DNA of 64,000 nucleotides from Sphingomonas mollis (GCF_016427505.1 NZ_JAELXS010000007.1:124001-188000), one strand, 5' to 3'; counted from the first letter of the stretch, positions 18,755 through 27,009 are shown. Numbers and translations: made by a program. The notes: generated by a model from the sequence alone, not told the origin.

Positions 18755-19228
18755 ATGATTACCGATATCGCCGAACTCGACCGGCTTCGCGACGAATGCC
18801 GGCGGATGGTGACGCAGCGATCGATGATGTCGGCGGGGGCGGCGGTGGTGCCCGTGCCGGGCGCCGATCTGGTCGCCGATGTCGGCCTGTTGTCGAACAT
18901 GCTGCCCGCGATCAGCGCGAAGTTCGAACTGGATCACGAACAGGTGCAGAAACTGGAACCGCGCATGGGCCAGCAGGTGCTGGTGATCGCGTCGAGCATG
19001 GGCAACAACGTGATCGGCCGCATGGTGACGCGCAAGCTGGTGGTCGCGCTGTTGAAGCGGATGGGCGTCCGCGTCGCCACCGCGTCGGTGGCCAAATATG
19101 TGCCCTTCATCGGATCGGCGGTCGCGGCCACGATCAGCTTCGGCGCGATGAAGCTGATCGGCAACGGTCACATCGACGACTGCTACCGCACGGCCCGCGC
19201 ACTGATCGGCCAGCCCCTGCCGAAATGA
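18755..19228 (+). CDS. Small membrane-associated protein, DUF697/EcsC-like
   Basis: This 157-residue protein has two glycine/alanine-rich hydrophobic hairpins (SAGAAVVPVPGADLVADVGL and YVPFIGSAVAATISFGAMKL). Such repeated Val-Pro-(x)-Gly-(x)-Asp segments resemble DUF697/EcsC-type proteins that embed partly in the membrane. Function is unknown. Upstream and downstream are palindromic repeats, so it is probably transcribed alone. Confidence 0.6.
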   Translation: MITDIAELDRLRDECRRMVTQRSMMSAGAAVVPVPGADLVADVGLLSNMLPAISAKFELDHEQVQKLEPRMGQQVLVIASSMGNNVIGRMVTRKLVVALLKRMGVRVATASVAKYVPFIGSAVAATISFGAMKLIGNGHIDDCYRTARALIGQPLPK

Positions 19229-19540
19229 CATCGGCGTGGGTCGTTGCGCTTTACCGTATCGACCCTCCTGTTCCCCGAAGGCCGGGGTCCAGTCGGGAAG
19301 GTCATCGTAAGCTATCGCAATTGTTCGCCCAACTGGACCCCGGCCTCCGCCGGGGAACCGAGTGGTGTGCAATTATCGGTATGTCCTACACCGCGCCGCT
19401 ACGTTATTCCCGACCAACGATCGCTCTTTCCCACCGTCCATCGCCCGAACCAGCGTTATAATCGCGGGCGTGCGCGCAGGCACATGCGCACGCGCGGCCG
19501 TGAGTGTGACTTTAGTGACTTTCCGCGTCCGCCGATCCCG
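19229..19540. other. Intergenic region holding a palindromic repeat
   Basis: This 312-bp gap between converging genes contains the palindromic element at 19271-19357 and no supported gene. A short direct repeat GTGACTTT-A-GTGACTTT lies at about 19507-19523. Confidence 0.5.
19271..19357. repeat. Palindromic repeat PAL90, copy 1
   Basis: The left arm (GGCCGGGGTCCAGTCGGG at its core) and right arm (CCCAACTGGACCCCGGCC) are about 27-30 bp each and enclose a roughly 30-bp loop. It is the same family as 36408-36496, 41370-41459 and 60517-60608, and the least symmetrical copy. Confidence 0.85.
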
Positions 19541-20875
19541 TCAGCGGCCGGTCAGCAGCACGGTCGGCACCCGCAACACGGTGCGCAGATCGGTCGCATC
19601 GTCGGTGGCGCCCAGTTCGACCGACCAGTTGATGCTCGACCGGTCGGTGACACGGTACGTGACGCCGAACAGCAACCGCCCGATCTGCAGGTCGCGCGAC
19701 GTCGTCATCCGCATCTCGCTCCATGTCGCATTGGATTGCAGCAATTGCGTCCGCGTCTTCGTTCCCAACGCCCAGCTATGCGCGTAACCCAGGTTCAGCG
19801 TCGTCCGCTGGTTGAACGAGATACCGATGCCCGCACTCGCCGAGATCGCATCGCCGGGATCGACATAGGAGATCAGCACCGGCGGAATCTCGGTGTTCAC
19901 ATGCTTGCCCAGATTGAACGTGTACCCGAGCGTCCCGAACAGCACGACCGGATCGCTGGGCAGGATCGCCGTCAGGCTGGGCGCGATCCCCCAGAACCCG
20001 GCACCGGTGGCGGCGCGGCGCGCCCGGCCGAGCGTATCGCGCGGGATCGCGAACGGATCGCTCCCCGTCGGGATCACCCCTTGCAGGTTGGCGATCAGAT
20101 ACGGCGTGCCGCCCCGTCCATCGAGCAGCTGGTATCGCGCCGTCACCTCCAAATCGCCGATGCCGTTGCCCTTCACCGAATTGTCGATGGTGGCGGCGGC
20201 ATCGTTGGTCGTGCTGCCCGAAATCGGCGCGAGGATCGACGAATCGGACCGGTGCACCACCGGCAAACGGACGCCCAGTTCCAGCCGGTCGGTCAGCCCG
20301 TAACGCAGCGCGGCGGAGCTGGTGATGACGTCCTGCCGGCTTTCGTTGATATCGAACACGCCGACCAGCACCGCCTCGACCAGTTCGATCCCGCGGAACA
20401 CCGCCCGGTTGCGGTCGGCGCGGGCATAATCAAGCTGCACCTCGCCGGTCAGTTGCCCCTTGCGTGTCACGATGCTGCCGGCGCTGTCGAGCACCGCCAG
20501 TTCGATCGGCCGGTCCTCCGCCACGGGGGCCTGACCGACGCGTTCCAGCGGCGCGAGCGGCGGTTGCAGCACCCCCGCCGGATCGCCCGGCGTTCCCGGC
20601 GCCCCCGCCTGCGCCGCCAGCACGGCGGGGGCGGGGGGCGCGCTGGTGGGCGTCGAGGCGGCCGCCACGGCCTGCGACTGGTCGAGCCGGCGTTGCAATT
20701 CGGCAAGGCGCTCGTCCTGCGCATCGATCCGCGCCTGTTGCGCCTTCAACTGCGCCTGCGCTGCATCGAGTTGTTGCTGGACGGTGGGGCGGGCGGGGCG
20801 GCGTTGAGCCTCGGCGGGCAGGGCGGCCAGCCCCGTTCCTGCGAGCAGCGCGGCGACGAATCCAGTTCCCCTCAT
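19541..20875 (-). CDS. Outer-membrane barrel with N-terminal coiled coil, FapF-like
   Basis: This 444-residue protein has a signal peptide (cleaved near AEA-QRR), a Gln/Arg/Leu-rich coiled coil at about 32-68 and a Pro/Ala-rich linker. A beta-rich barrel domain runs from about 125 to the end. Pseudomonas FapF, which exports functional amyloid subunits, has the same order: signal, coiled coil, linker, barrel. The barrel itself also resembles the phenol-degradation MetA-like outer-membrane family, so homology to FapF is not proven. ATG 20875 is chosen because GAGGGG lies five bases upstream. It is last in the five-gene operon. Confidence 0.65.
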   Translation of the reverse strand: MRGTGFVAALLAGTGLAALPAEAQRRPARPTVQQQLDAAQAQLKAQQARIDAQDERLAELQRRLDQSQAVAAASTPTSAPPAPAVLAAQAGAPGTPGDPAGVLQPPLAPLERVGQAPVAEDRPIELAVLDSAGSIVTRKGQLTGEVQLDYARADRNRAVFRGIELVEAVLVGVFDINESRQDVITSSAALRYGLTDRLELGVRLPVVHRSDSSILAPISGSTTNDAAATIDNSVKGNGIGDLEVTARYQLLDGRGGTPYLIANLQGVIPTGSDPFAIPRDTLGRARRAATGAGFWGIAPSLTAILPSDPVVLFGTLGYTFNLGKHVNTEIPPVLISYVDPGDAISASAGIGISFNQRTTLNLGYAHSWALGTKTRTQLLQSNATWSEMRMTTSRDLQIGRLLFGVTYRVTDRSSINWSVELGATDDATDLRTVLRVPTVLLTGR

Positions 20876-20882
20876 TGGCCCC

Positions 20883-21581
20883 TCATTGACGGAATTGCAT
20901 GGCGTTGATCGCCACATCCTGCACCCGCAACATCGACGATCCAAGCACATCCGGCCCGGCATTGCGCAGGTCGATGCCGACCGCGGTGGACGTATCGATC
21001 GCGCGGTCGTTCCCCGCATTGGCGATCGCCGTCCCGAACGCGCTGCCCGCCAGATGCGTGATCGTCAGGTCGGCGGCCCGCAACTCCGCGACCTGCAGGG
21101 CGCCCCGCGTCGACTGGCTGACGGTGCCATTGTCGGTCATGACGTCGCCGGTGACGGGTGCCAGTCCCGTCGCTGCCGACGCCGCGCCGCCCGACAGGGT
21201 CAGCGACACCGCCGGCGTCCCGCCGCTTGCGCTGATCTGAATGCCGTTACGGCTGTCATAGGTGACGACGGGCATCGCCGGATCGCCGCTGGCGCCTGCA
21301 TGGCCACCATCGGCCGCCACCGTTTCGCCCGGCCGGGGGGCATAGACGGTCAGGGTGGGCGTGCCGCGATCCGCCTGGAACACCGATCGCAGCACCACCG
21401 CGCCGTTGATCGCGGTCTGCGTCTGGACGGTCAGCGCGACGTCGATCCCGCTCGGCAACCGGAATCCGCCGCGCTGCGTCGCCAGCACCTCGTTGGGCAA
21501 CGGATCCTGTAACGGGGCGGGTGCCGGTGCGACGATCGGCGCGGCCTGCGTCATCAACAGGAGGATCAGGACGCCGTGCAT
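20883..21581 (-). CDS. Secreted protein of the Fap-like operon, role unknown
   Basis: This 232-residue protein begins MHGVLILLLMTQAAP, a short signal, then a Pro/Ala stretch and a beta-rich Thr/Gly/Ala body with few charged residues. ATG 21581 starts one base after the C39 peptidase stop, with GGAG nine bases upstream; ATG 21596 would overlap that gene. By position it corresponds to FapE in Pseudomonas, a minor component, but I see no recognisable sequence similarity. It does not carry the C-terminal motif shared by the next two secreted proteins. Confidence 0.55.
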   Translation of the reverse strand: MHGVLILLLMTQAAPIVAPAPAPLQDPLPNEVLATQRGGFRLPSGIDVALTVQTQTAINGAVVLRSVFQADRGTPTLTVYAPRPGETVAADGGHAGASGDPAMPVVTYDSRNGIQISASGGTPAVSLTLSGGAASAATGLAPVTGDVMTDNGTVSQSTRGALQVAELRAADLTITHLAGSAFGTAIANAGNDRAIDTSTAVGIDLRNAGPDVLGSSMLRVQDVAINAMQFRQ

Positions 21582-21582
21582 C

Positions 21583-22290
21583 TCAGAAATCTCCACGAAA
21601 GGGATTGGTCAAAGACAATGCCTGCTGGCTGACCGGATCGGCGAACCGCCCGCCGATCGGCGCGCGCGTATAGGCGATCCATTGCCGGTCCTGATTGAAG
21701 CGCGACTTGGCCCGCGCCTGATCCTGCGACAGCACGAAATAGATGCCGTTCCACGCGCTCTCGAATTCGGCACGCGGCATCACCGTCAGGCCGCTCGACG
21801 GATCACCGAGCAGCACCTCGCCACGCTGCACGCCCTTCACGACGACGAAATGGCGGTAATTCTTGACCGCGATCAGCGCTATGCCGGGAACACCGGTGGC
21901 GGCGATCTTGTCCAGTGAAACCTTGTATCCGTCCGCCGACAGTTGGTGGCTGGCCAGCCAGCGCTTCATGTCGAGCAGCGAGAAACCGACCCGGCGGATC
22001 TGCTCGCGATCGCCCCGCGCCCACATGCCGCGAAACGCATCGTCCTCGCGCACCGCCAGATCGTAATGATAGCGCAGCAGCGTCGCGAGCGCCGCCGATC
22101 CACAGCTGAAATCGTATCGCTGGCGGATGACGCCATCGAATTTGCGCTCGACGACGCTGGTGACGGGTACGGCGTAATCGCCGACCGGGCCGACCGGCGC
22201 CACGAACCGCGTGGTGCCGACGACATGATCGGCACAGGCCGACAGTGCGACCGGCAGGAACACCGGCAGGAACAAGGCCGCAGCTCGCAT
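21583..22290 (-). CDS. C39-family cysteine peptidase lipoprotein, FapD-like
   Basis: This 235-residue protein has a lipoprotein signal (lipobox LSAC, C19) and a C39 peptidase domain. C63 in YDFSCGSAALATLL, H147 in NYRHFVVVKG and D163 in LLGDPSSG match the expected catalytic triad. In Pseudomonas, FapD is a periplasmic C39 peptidase needed for amyloid export. The start ATG 22290 overlaps the preceding stop by one base (TGATG); GTG 22293 is an alternative. The C-terminus from about 190 is a non-family extension. Its position between structural genes and barrel supports a processing role. Confidence 0.8.
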   Translation of the reverse strand: MRAAALFLPVFLPVALSACADHVVGTTRFVAPVGPVGDYAVPVTSVVERKFDGVIRQRYDFSCGSAALATLLRYHYDLAVREDDAFRGMWARGDREQIRRVGFSLLDMKRWLASHQLSADGYKVSLDKIAATGVPGIALIAVKNYRHFVVVKGVQRGEVLLGDPSSGLTVMPRAEFESAWNGIYFVLSQDQARAKSRFNQDRQWIAYTRAPIGGRFADPVSQQALSLTNPFRGDF

Positions 22291-22673
22291 CACTGCCCCG
22301 GGGTGATCGAGATATTGACCGCCATCGCCGCGTTGATCGCGACGTTGTTGCCGGTATTGACGTTCAGGATCGACAGCCCGGACATGTTCTGGAATGCGTT
22401 GTCCGCGATCTGCGCATTGCCGGTGCTCGAATTGTCACCGACGCTGTTGCGCGACACGCCGGCATTCTGCGTATTGGTCGCGATCCGGGCGGTGTCGGCG
22501 CGTCCGGCGATGTCGTGCAGGGCGGCGTCGTCGACCGTCGTGACATCGAAGGGGGAAGCGGCGACCGCTTCGGTCGTGGCCGGCGCCGTTTGCGCGGCTG
22601 CCGCGGTCGCGAAGGTCATGGCGAGCGCTGTGCCCCAGATGCCGAGGGCGGGGCGGCCCGGAAGGGAGATCAT
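22290..22673 (-). CDS. Small secreted protein, candidate minor amyloid subunit
   Basis: This 127-residue protein has a signal peptide (ending AAAAQ) and an Asn/Ser/Ala-rich body. Near the C-terminus (from residue 94) it contains FQNMSGLSILNVNTG, which matches FQNFAGMQALNQNTG in the large repeat protein upstream. No cysteine is present after the signal, unlike Pseudomonas FapB/C with their CxxC. ATG 22673 is chosen because GAGGAG lies seven bases upstream. A nucleator or minor fibre component is inferred from similarity to its larger neighbour. Confidence 0.65.
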   Translation of the reverse strand: MISLPGRPALGIWGTALAMTFATAAAAQTAPATTEAVAASPFDVTTVDDAALHDIAGRADTARIATNTQNAGVSRNSVGDNSSTGNAQIADNAFQNMSGLSILNVNTGNNVAINAAMAVNISITPGQ

Positions 22674-22739
22674 CAGACGCTCCTCGGAAAAAGGAAAAGA
22701 ACCGGCGGCGCCATGCACCGCCGGTTTCGAGGGAGTCGG

Positions 22740-24467
22740 TTACATCGAGATATCGCCGGCCGAGACCGCGACGCTGACGTTCGCATTTTGCGAAGCGCCG
22801 ACGCCGGTGTTCTGGTTCAACGCCTGCATACCAGCGAAGTTCTGGAACGAACTGCCATCGGTGTTGATGCTGTTGTTGGTGTTCGGCCCGCCGCTGTCGC
22901 CGCCGGCATAGGTCACGGTGACGCCGGTGACATAGCTGGACAACGTGGCGCTGGCGACCAGAGCGCTATCGCCGAACACGTTGCTGGTGCTGGCGACGCC
23001 GGTCTTGGTCGACATATCGGTCATGTTGTTGCTGTCGTTGACCGAGCTGTCATTGCCGCTGTTGGCGACATAGGTCGAGTTATCGGAGTTGTCCGACTGG
23101 TCGCGGCTGTCATTGCCCGAATTCGCGACATTCGTCGAATTGTTCGAATTGTCGGTCGCCGTGCTGCCGTTGTTGGCGGAACGACCCTCGGCAACGCTGT
23201 TGTTCGAACTGTCGTTGCCGCTGTCGGCCACGTTGGTCGAATTGTCCGAATTGTCGTTGCCGCTGTCCGCGACATTGGTCGAACGATCCGAATTATCGTT
23301 GCCGCTGTCCGCCACGTTGTTGGTCGTGGTGGAATTGTCGCTGCTGTCGGTGACGTTCGAACTGTCACTGGCGGCAACCCGGCCACCGGTGGTCGTGCGG
23401 TTGTCCGACGAGTCGGTGGACGCATCGTTGTTGCTGTTCGAACTGTCGTTGCCGCTGTTCGTGTTATAGGAGGCGACGGTCGTGTCGGTCGACAGATCAT
23501 TGCCGTTGCCGGAATCGGCCACATTGGTCGAATTGTCCGAATTGTCGTTGCCGCTGTCGGCGACGTTCGTCGAATTGTCCGAATTGTCGGTGTTCGTCGT
23601 GGTCGAGTTGTCGTTGCCCGAATCCGCGACGTTGGTCGAACTATCCGAATTGTCGTTGCCCGAGTCGGCTACATTCGTCGAGTTGTTCGAATTGTCATTC
23701 CCCGAGTCATTGACCGACGCGTTGGTGGACAGGTCGTTGCCGTTACCACTGTCGGCGACATTCGTCGAATTATCCGAATTGTCGTTTCCTGCATTCGAAT
23801 TGTCGGTCGACAGATCGTTGCCGTTGCCGGAGTCCGCGACGTTGGTCGAATTATTCGAATTGTCGTTGCCCGAATCGGACACATTCGTCGATGCGTCAGA
23901 AGACAGATCGTTACCATTGCCGCTGTCTGCGACATTGGTCGAGTTGTTGGAATTGTCATTGCCCGAATCAGCCACGTTGGTCGAGCTGTTCGAATTGTCG
24001 TTGCCGCTGTCAGCCACGTTGGTCGAGCTGTTCGAATTATCGTTGCCACTGTCGGAAACGTTGGTCGACAGGTCATTGCCGTTACCGCTGTCTGCGACAT
24101 TGGTCGAATTGTCGGAATTATCGTTGCCCGAATCGGCGACGTTGGTGGAATTGTCGGAATTATCGTTGCCGCTGTCGGCTACGTTCGTCGAGTTATCCGA
24201 ACTGTCGTTCGCCGAATCCGCGACATTGGTGGAGTTGTCGGAATTGTCGTTGCCACTGTCGGAAACGTTGGTCGACAGGTCGTTGCCGTTGCCGCTGTCG
24301 GCGACATTGGTCGAACTGTTCGACTGATCGGTCGTGGCGGAGGAGCTGTTGTTGGCGGCGGTCTGGCCGGCGCCGGCAGTGTTCGTGGTGTCCTGCGCGA
24401 TCGCGATGGATGGCGCCGCGATCAACAGGGCAGCGACGGAACAGGAACGAAAGAGCTGGGTCTTCAT
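22740..24467 (-). CDS. Large secreted Ser/Thr/Asn/Asp repeat protein, candidate fibre subunit
   Basis: This 575-residue protein has a signal peptide (cleaved near AIA-QD), then about 22 copies of the 14-residue unit STNVADSGNDNSDN from about 51 to 480. Some copies are shortened to STNVADSGNGNDL or have inserts. A C-terminal domain of about 80 residues follows and includes FQNFAGMQALNQNTG from residue 541. No aromatic residues and few basic residues occur in the repeats, and the protein is strongly acidic. The pattern N-[VI]-x-[QD]-x-G-x2-N resembles curlin repeats with Asp in place of Gln. An amyloid-like fibre role is inference from repeat form and operon context. It is the first long gene of the operon. 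Confidence 0.7.
   Translation of the reverse strand: MKTQLFRSCSVAALLIAAPSIAIAQDTTNTAGAGQTAANNSSSATTDQSNSSTNVADSGNGNDLSTNVSDSGNDNSDNSTNVADSANDSSDNSTNVADSGNDNSDNSTNVADSGNDNSDNSTNVADSGNGNDLSTNVSDSGNDNSNSSTNVADSGNDNSNSSTNVADSGNDNSNNSTNVADSGNGNDLSSDASTNVSDSGNDNSNNSTNVADSGNGNDLSTDNSNAGNDNSDNSTNVADSGNGNDLSTNASVNDSGNDNSNNSTNVADSGNDNSDSSTNVADSGNDNSTTTNTDNSDNSTNVADSGNDNSDNSTNVADSGNGNDLSTDTTVASYNTNSGNDSSNSNNDASTDSSDNRTTTGGRVAASDSSNVTDSSDNSTTTNNVADSGNDNSDRSTNVADSGNDNSDNSTNVADSGNDSSNNSVAEGRSANNGSTATDNSNNSTNVANSGNDSRDQSDNSDNSTYVANSGNDSSVNDSNNMTDMSTKTGVASTSNVFGDSALVASATLSSYVTGVTVTYAGGDSGGPNTNNSINTDGSSFQNFAGMQALNQNTGVGASQNANVSVAVSAGDISM
22880..24330 (-). repeat. Tandem array of 42-bp coding repeats
   Basis: The repeat protein is encoded by about 22 units of 42 bp, each coding for the STNVADSGNDNSDN-type 14-mer. 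Units differ by synonymous and a few non-synonymous changes, so they are not a recent identical expansion. Irregular inserts break the array at several places. Copy number could vary between strains by recombination. Confidence 0.8.
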
Positions 24468-24485
24468 CGGTCATCCTTCCATGAA

Positions 24486-24626
24486 TTACGCCACGCCTGC
24501 CGTTTCTCCGAAACCGACGGAGCGATGGAAGGGACGGTGCGGCGCCTGGATCGGCACAGGGGAAATATCCTCTCTATCCGGCAGTGGCGCTGCCCCAGCT
24601 TGGTAGAATAGCGGCCCCCCGTTCAT
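24486..24626 (-). CDS. Short ORF in the leader of the Fap-like operon
   Basis: A 46-codon ORF starts at ATG 24626 behind a strong GGAGGAG site seven bases upstream. It ends 18 bases before the start of the repeat protein. The product begins MNGGPLFYQAGAAPLPDRED and is Pro-rich, without a signal peptide. It is unrecognised. It could be a small protein or a leader peptide whose translation affects the operon; no evidence beyond the ribosome-binding site and position supports it. Confidence 0.4.
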   Translation of the reverse strand: MNGGPLFYQAGAAPLPDREDISPVPIQAPHRPFHRSVGFGETAGVA

Positions 24627-24696
24627 CGCCTTCTCCTCCCCCTGATTTGGGGGGTGGGTCGCGCCCTGTCGCCAAACGGGATGCGCGACGAGACCG

Positions 24697-25842
24697 TCAG
24701 ATCAGCGTGGTGCGGCAATGGGGGGCCGCCCGCACCGCGCTTTTCAGCAGCAACGCGACCAGTTCGGCCTGCCGGTTGGTATCGGTCTTCAGGAAGATCT
24801 GCTTCAGATACGACCGCGCGGTCTGTTCCTGCACGCGCATCTGGACCGCGGCATCCGTCAACGACACCGAACCGGCGAGCAGGCAGGCGAGGCGTGCCTC
24901 GACCGGCGACAGCGCATACAGTCTGCATACCGGCGCCAGCAGCGTGTCGAGATCGCGGTCGGGATCGAACACCCGGACCACGGCCGCGACATCGTCATGG
25001 CCCGCGCCATGCGACTCGCTCGGGACGATCACCGCCAGGAGCGGGCGGCCGGTCTTGCGTTGCAGTGCGACCACCGGGGCTTCCGCCATGCTGCCATCCC
25101 GCGGCGCGCTACCGCTGAACACATGTTCGATCGCGGCCTGCAGGCGCATCGTATCGGCCAGCCGCGTGGCGCTCAGGATCGAACCGGCACGACGGATACC
25201 GTCGTTGCGCGCCAGCATCAGTTCGGCCGCGGCATTCACGAACACCAGTTCGCCATGTCCGTTGACCAGCAACGTGCCGACATCGCTGCTGTTGATCGCC
25301 GATGTCAGTCCCTGGATGCGGGCCATCGCTCGTGAACGCAGCGACCACAGGCGAAAGAACGGCTTCACCATCGCCGCCAGCCGCGTGCCAACGTCACACG
25401 GATCGCCATAGGCACCGGCTACGCGTGGTCGCACGGTGATCGTTACCGTCGCGACGCCGTCGCTGGCAGGAATCCGGGCGGTGACCATCGTCGATCCGCC
25501 TGTCTCGTCCGCCGGTGGTGTGTGGCACACCGGGGTCGACTTGGCGGCGGCGACCTTTGCAGCGGCGATCAAGTCACGTTCGGCCGACGATCCGGGTTCG
25601 CCGGCGCCGCTGACGAACATGATCCGGGGCTGGTCGTCCGTTTCGTGCCAAGCGGCCAGCACGCTGTCGGTTGCCAGTTCCTGTGCGACTTCGTGCATCA
25701 TTTCGGCCAGCGGCTCGTACCCATCGTCGCCGATGTCTCCGCGATCGACATCTATGTCTATGTCGCGAGCGCGGAATTCGGACAGCAGGATAATATTCGG
25801 TGAATGCCGACCATGCTGGGCGACGTTCAAGCGCGTGGCCAT
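24697..25842 (-). CDS. LuxR-type transcriptional regulator beside the Fap-like operon
   Basis: This 381-residue protein has a C-terminal LuxR/GerE helix-turn-helix (SPVEARLACLLAGSVSLTDA then RSYLKQIFLKTDTNRQAELV). A PAS-like segment lies in the middle (about 200-310). The N-terminal part is unrecognised, and no receiver domain is present. The ATG at 25842 is preceded by GGGAGG. It lies upstream of the amyloid-like operon in the same orientation, 230 bp away, and is a plausible regulator of it; that link is inferred from position only. Confidence 0.8.
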   Translation of the reverse strand: MATRLNVAQHGRHSPNIILLSEFRARDIDIDVDRGDIGDDGYEPLAEMMHEVAQELATDSVLAAWHETDDQPRIMFVSGAGEPGSSAERDLIAAAKVAAAKSTPVCHTPPADETGGSTMVTARIPASDGVATVTITVRPRVAGAYGDPCDVGTRLAAMVKPFFRLWSLRSRAMARIQGLTSAINSSDVGTLLVNGHGELVFVNAAAELMLARNDGIRRAGSILSATRLADTMRLQAAIEHVFSGSAPRDGSMAEAPVVALQRKTGRPLLAVIVPSESHGAGHDDVAAVVRVFDPDRDLDTLLAPVCRLYALSPVEARLACLLAGSVSLTDAAVQMRVQEQTARSYLKQIFLKTDTNRQAELVALLLKSAVRAAPHCRTTLI

Positions 25843-26243
25843 CCCGGTGATCCTCCCTGTTGCGGCAACGCACCGCCTGCCCCGGCGGGGGTGCCGATCG
25901 TCTGCATGAGCTGGATTGTCCGCCGGGCCGGTACGTCATGACGACGACGGACCTAGCGATGTTCATCCAGCCTTCATCTGGCGTTCATCGCACCATTATG
26001 GATCGTGGCAGAACAACAAAAGTTCGTTGTTACGAAGGTTTTCAGTAACATAGGTTTTGCTGAGAATTTGGATCGAATCCGGAACGACAGTGGATTACCT
26101 AGGAAGGACCGAAATTGATTACGATTCCGTACCATTTCGGGACGAAGAAGATGCCATCATTCGTTCAGATGATGGCCGATGCTGGGGGTAATGCTATCGA
26201 CAGTATCAATGACCCTTAGCGCAGGGCCAAAAGGGAGAGCGTC
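25843..26243. other. AT-richer intergenic region between divergent regulators
   Basis: This 401-bp region is visibly lower in GC than its neighbours (about 25980-26120) and must hold the promoters of both the LuxR and Crp-type regulators. A possible TTG-started ORF of 34 codons (26115-26219, product MITIPYHFGTKKMPS onward) follows GGAAGG. No clear operator was found. Confidence 0.4.
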
Positions 26244-26984
26244 GTGGACGATAATCCGCTGATCGCGCGATTGCGGCAGTGCTGCCGTCTCGAAGAACCG
26301 GATATTCGGGAACTGCTCGACCTGTGTTGGGATGTTCGCGATATCGGTCGTGGCGTCAATATCGTTCATGACGGTGAGCGCGCCGATCGGGTTCATCTCA
26401 TCATGAGCGGCTGGGCGGCACGTTATAAACTGTTACCGAGCGGCGCACGTCAGATCACCTCGTTGCTGCTGCCCGGCGATCTTTGCGATCTGCGGTGCAC
26501 GACGCTCGCCCGGATGGATCAGGGAATCATGGCACTCACGCCCGTGCGCGTGGCCTATATCCTGCCACAGGCGATCAATGCGCTGGAACGGACCGATCCG
26601 GCGGTCGGCCATGCGCTGGCCTGGTGTTCGCTGGTGGAGCAGGCGATACTCAGGGCGTGGATCGTGAACATGGGGCGTCGTCATGCACTGGAACGCGTGG
26701 CGCATCTGTTCTGCGAGTTGTCCGAACGCCTGTCGATGACCGCACCCGACGGGCAGGGATCGCGCTTCTATCCGCTGACGCAGGAGGAGATCGCCGACAC
26801 GCTGGGGCTGACGCCGGTTCATGTGAACCGGGTGCTGCAGGATTTGCGCAGCCGGTCGATGATCACGTCGCGGCGCGGCGGCCTGACGGTACTGGACCTG
26901 GTCGGACTGCAACGATTGTCGGGATTCAACGGTGCCTATCTGCGGCCGCAGACGATCCCCGTTGCCGAACTCGCTATCGCCTGA
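26244..26984 (+). CDS. Crp/Fnr-family transcriptional regulator
   Basis: This 246-residue regulator has an N-terminal cyclic-nucleotide-binding-like beta-roll (LLDLCWDVRDIGRGVNIVHD through GARQITSLLLPGDLC). A C-terminal winged helix follows with recognition region LTQEEIADTLGLTPVHVNRV. Start is GTG 26244, with GGGAG seven bases upstream. The cysteines present are not in the FNR Fe-S arrangement. It resembles the alphaproteobacterial Crp/Fnr group without an obvious ligand. It is divergent from the LuxR-type gene and ends at a strong terminator. Confidence 0.88.
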   Translation: MDDNPLIARLRQCCRLEEPDIRELLDLCWDVRDIGRGVNIVHDGERADRVHLIMSGWAARYKLLPSGARQITSLLLPGDLCDLRCTTLARMDQGIMALTPVRVAYILPQAINALERTDPAVGHALAWCSLVEQAILRAWIVNMGRRHALERVAHLFCELSERLSMTAPDGQGSRFYPLTQEEIADTLGLTPVHVNRVLQDLRSRSMITSRRGGLTVLDLVGLQRLSGFNGAYLRPQTIPVAELAIA

Positions 26985-27009
26985 CTGGCGGCACCTGATT
27001 ACCCATACG

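Noticed and set aside
23482..24327. A 281-codon plus-strand ORF with Leu/Ser/Glu repeats opposite the repeat protein
   Set aside because: It is the antisense reading of the 42-bp repeats, kept open by the repeat composition. It has no ribosome-binding site, and the minus strand has a signal peptide and operon context.
22880..24330. Possible CRISPR array
   Set aside because: The 42-bp repeats are contiguous, without unique spacers, and encode a regular protein.
24640..24670. Terminator of the LuxR-type gene in the CCCCC...GGGGG inverted repeat
   Set aside because: It has a short stem and no T-tract on the relevant side, so it is not reported as a terminator.
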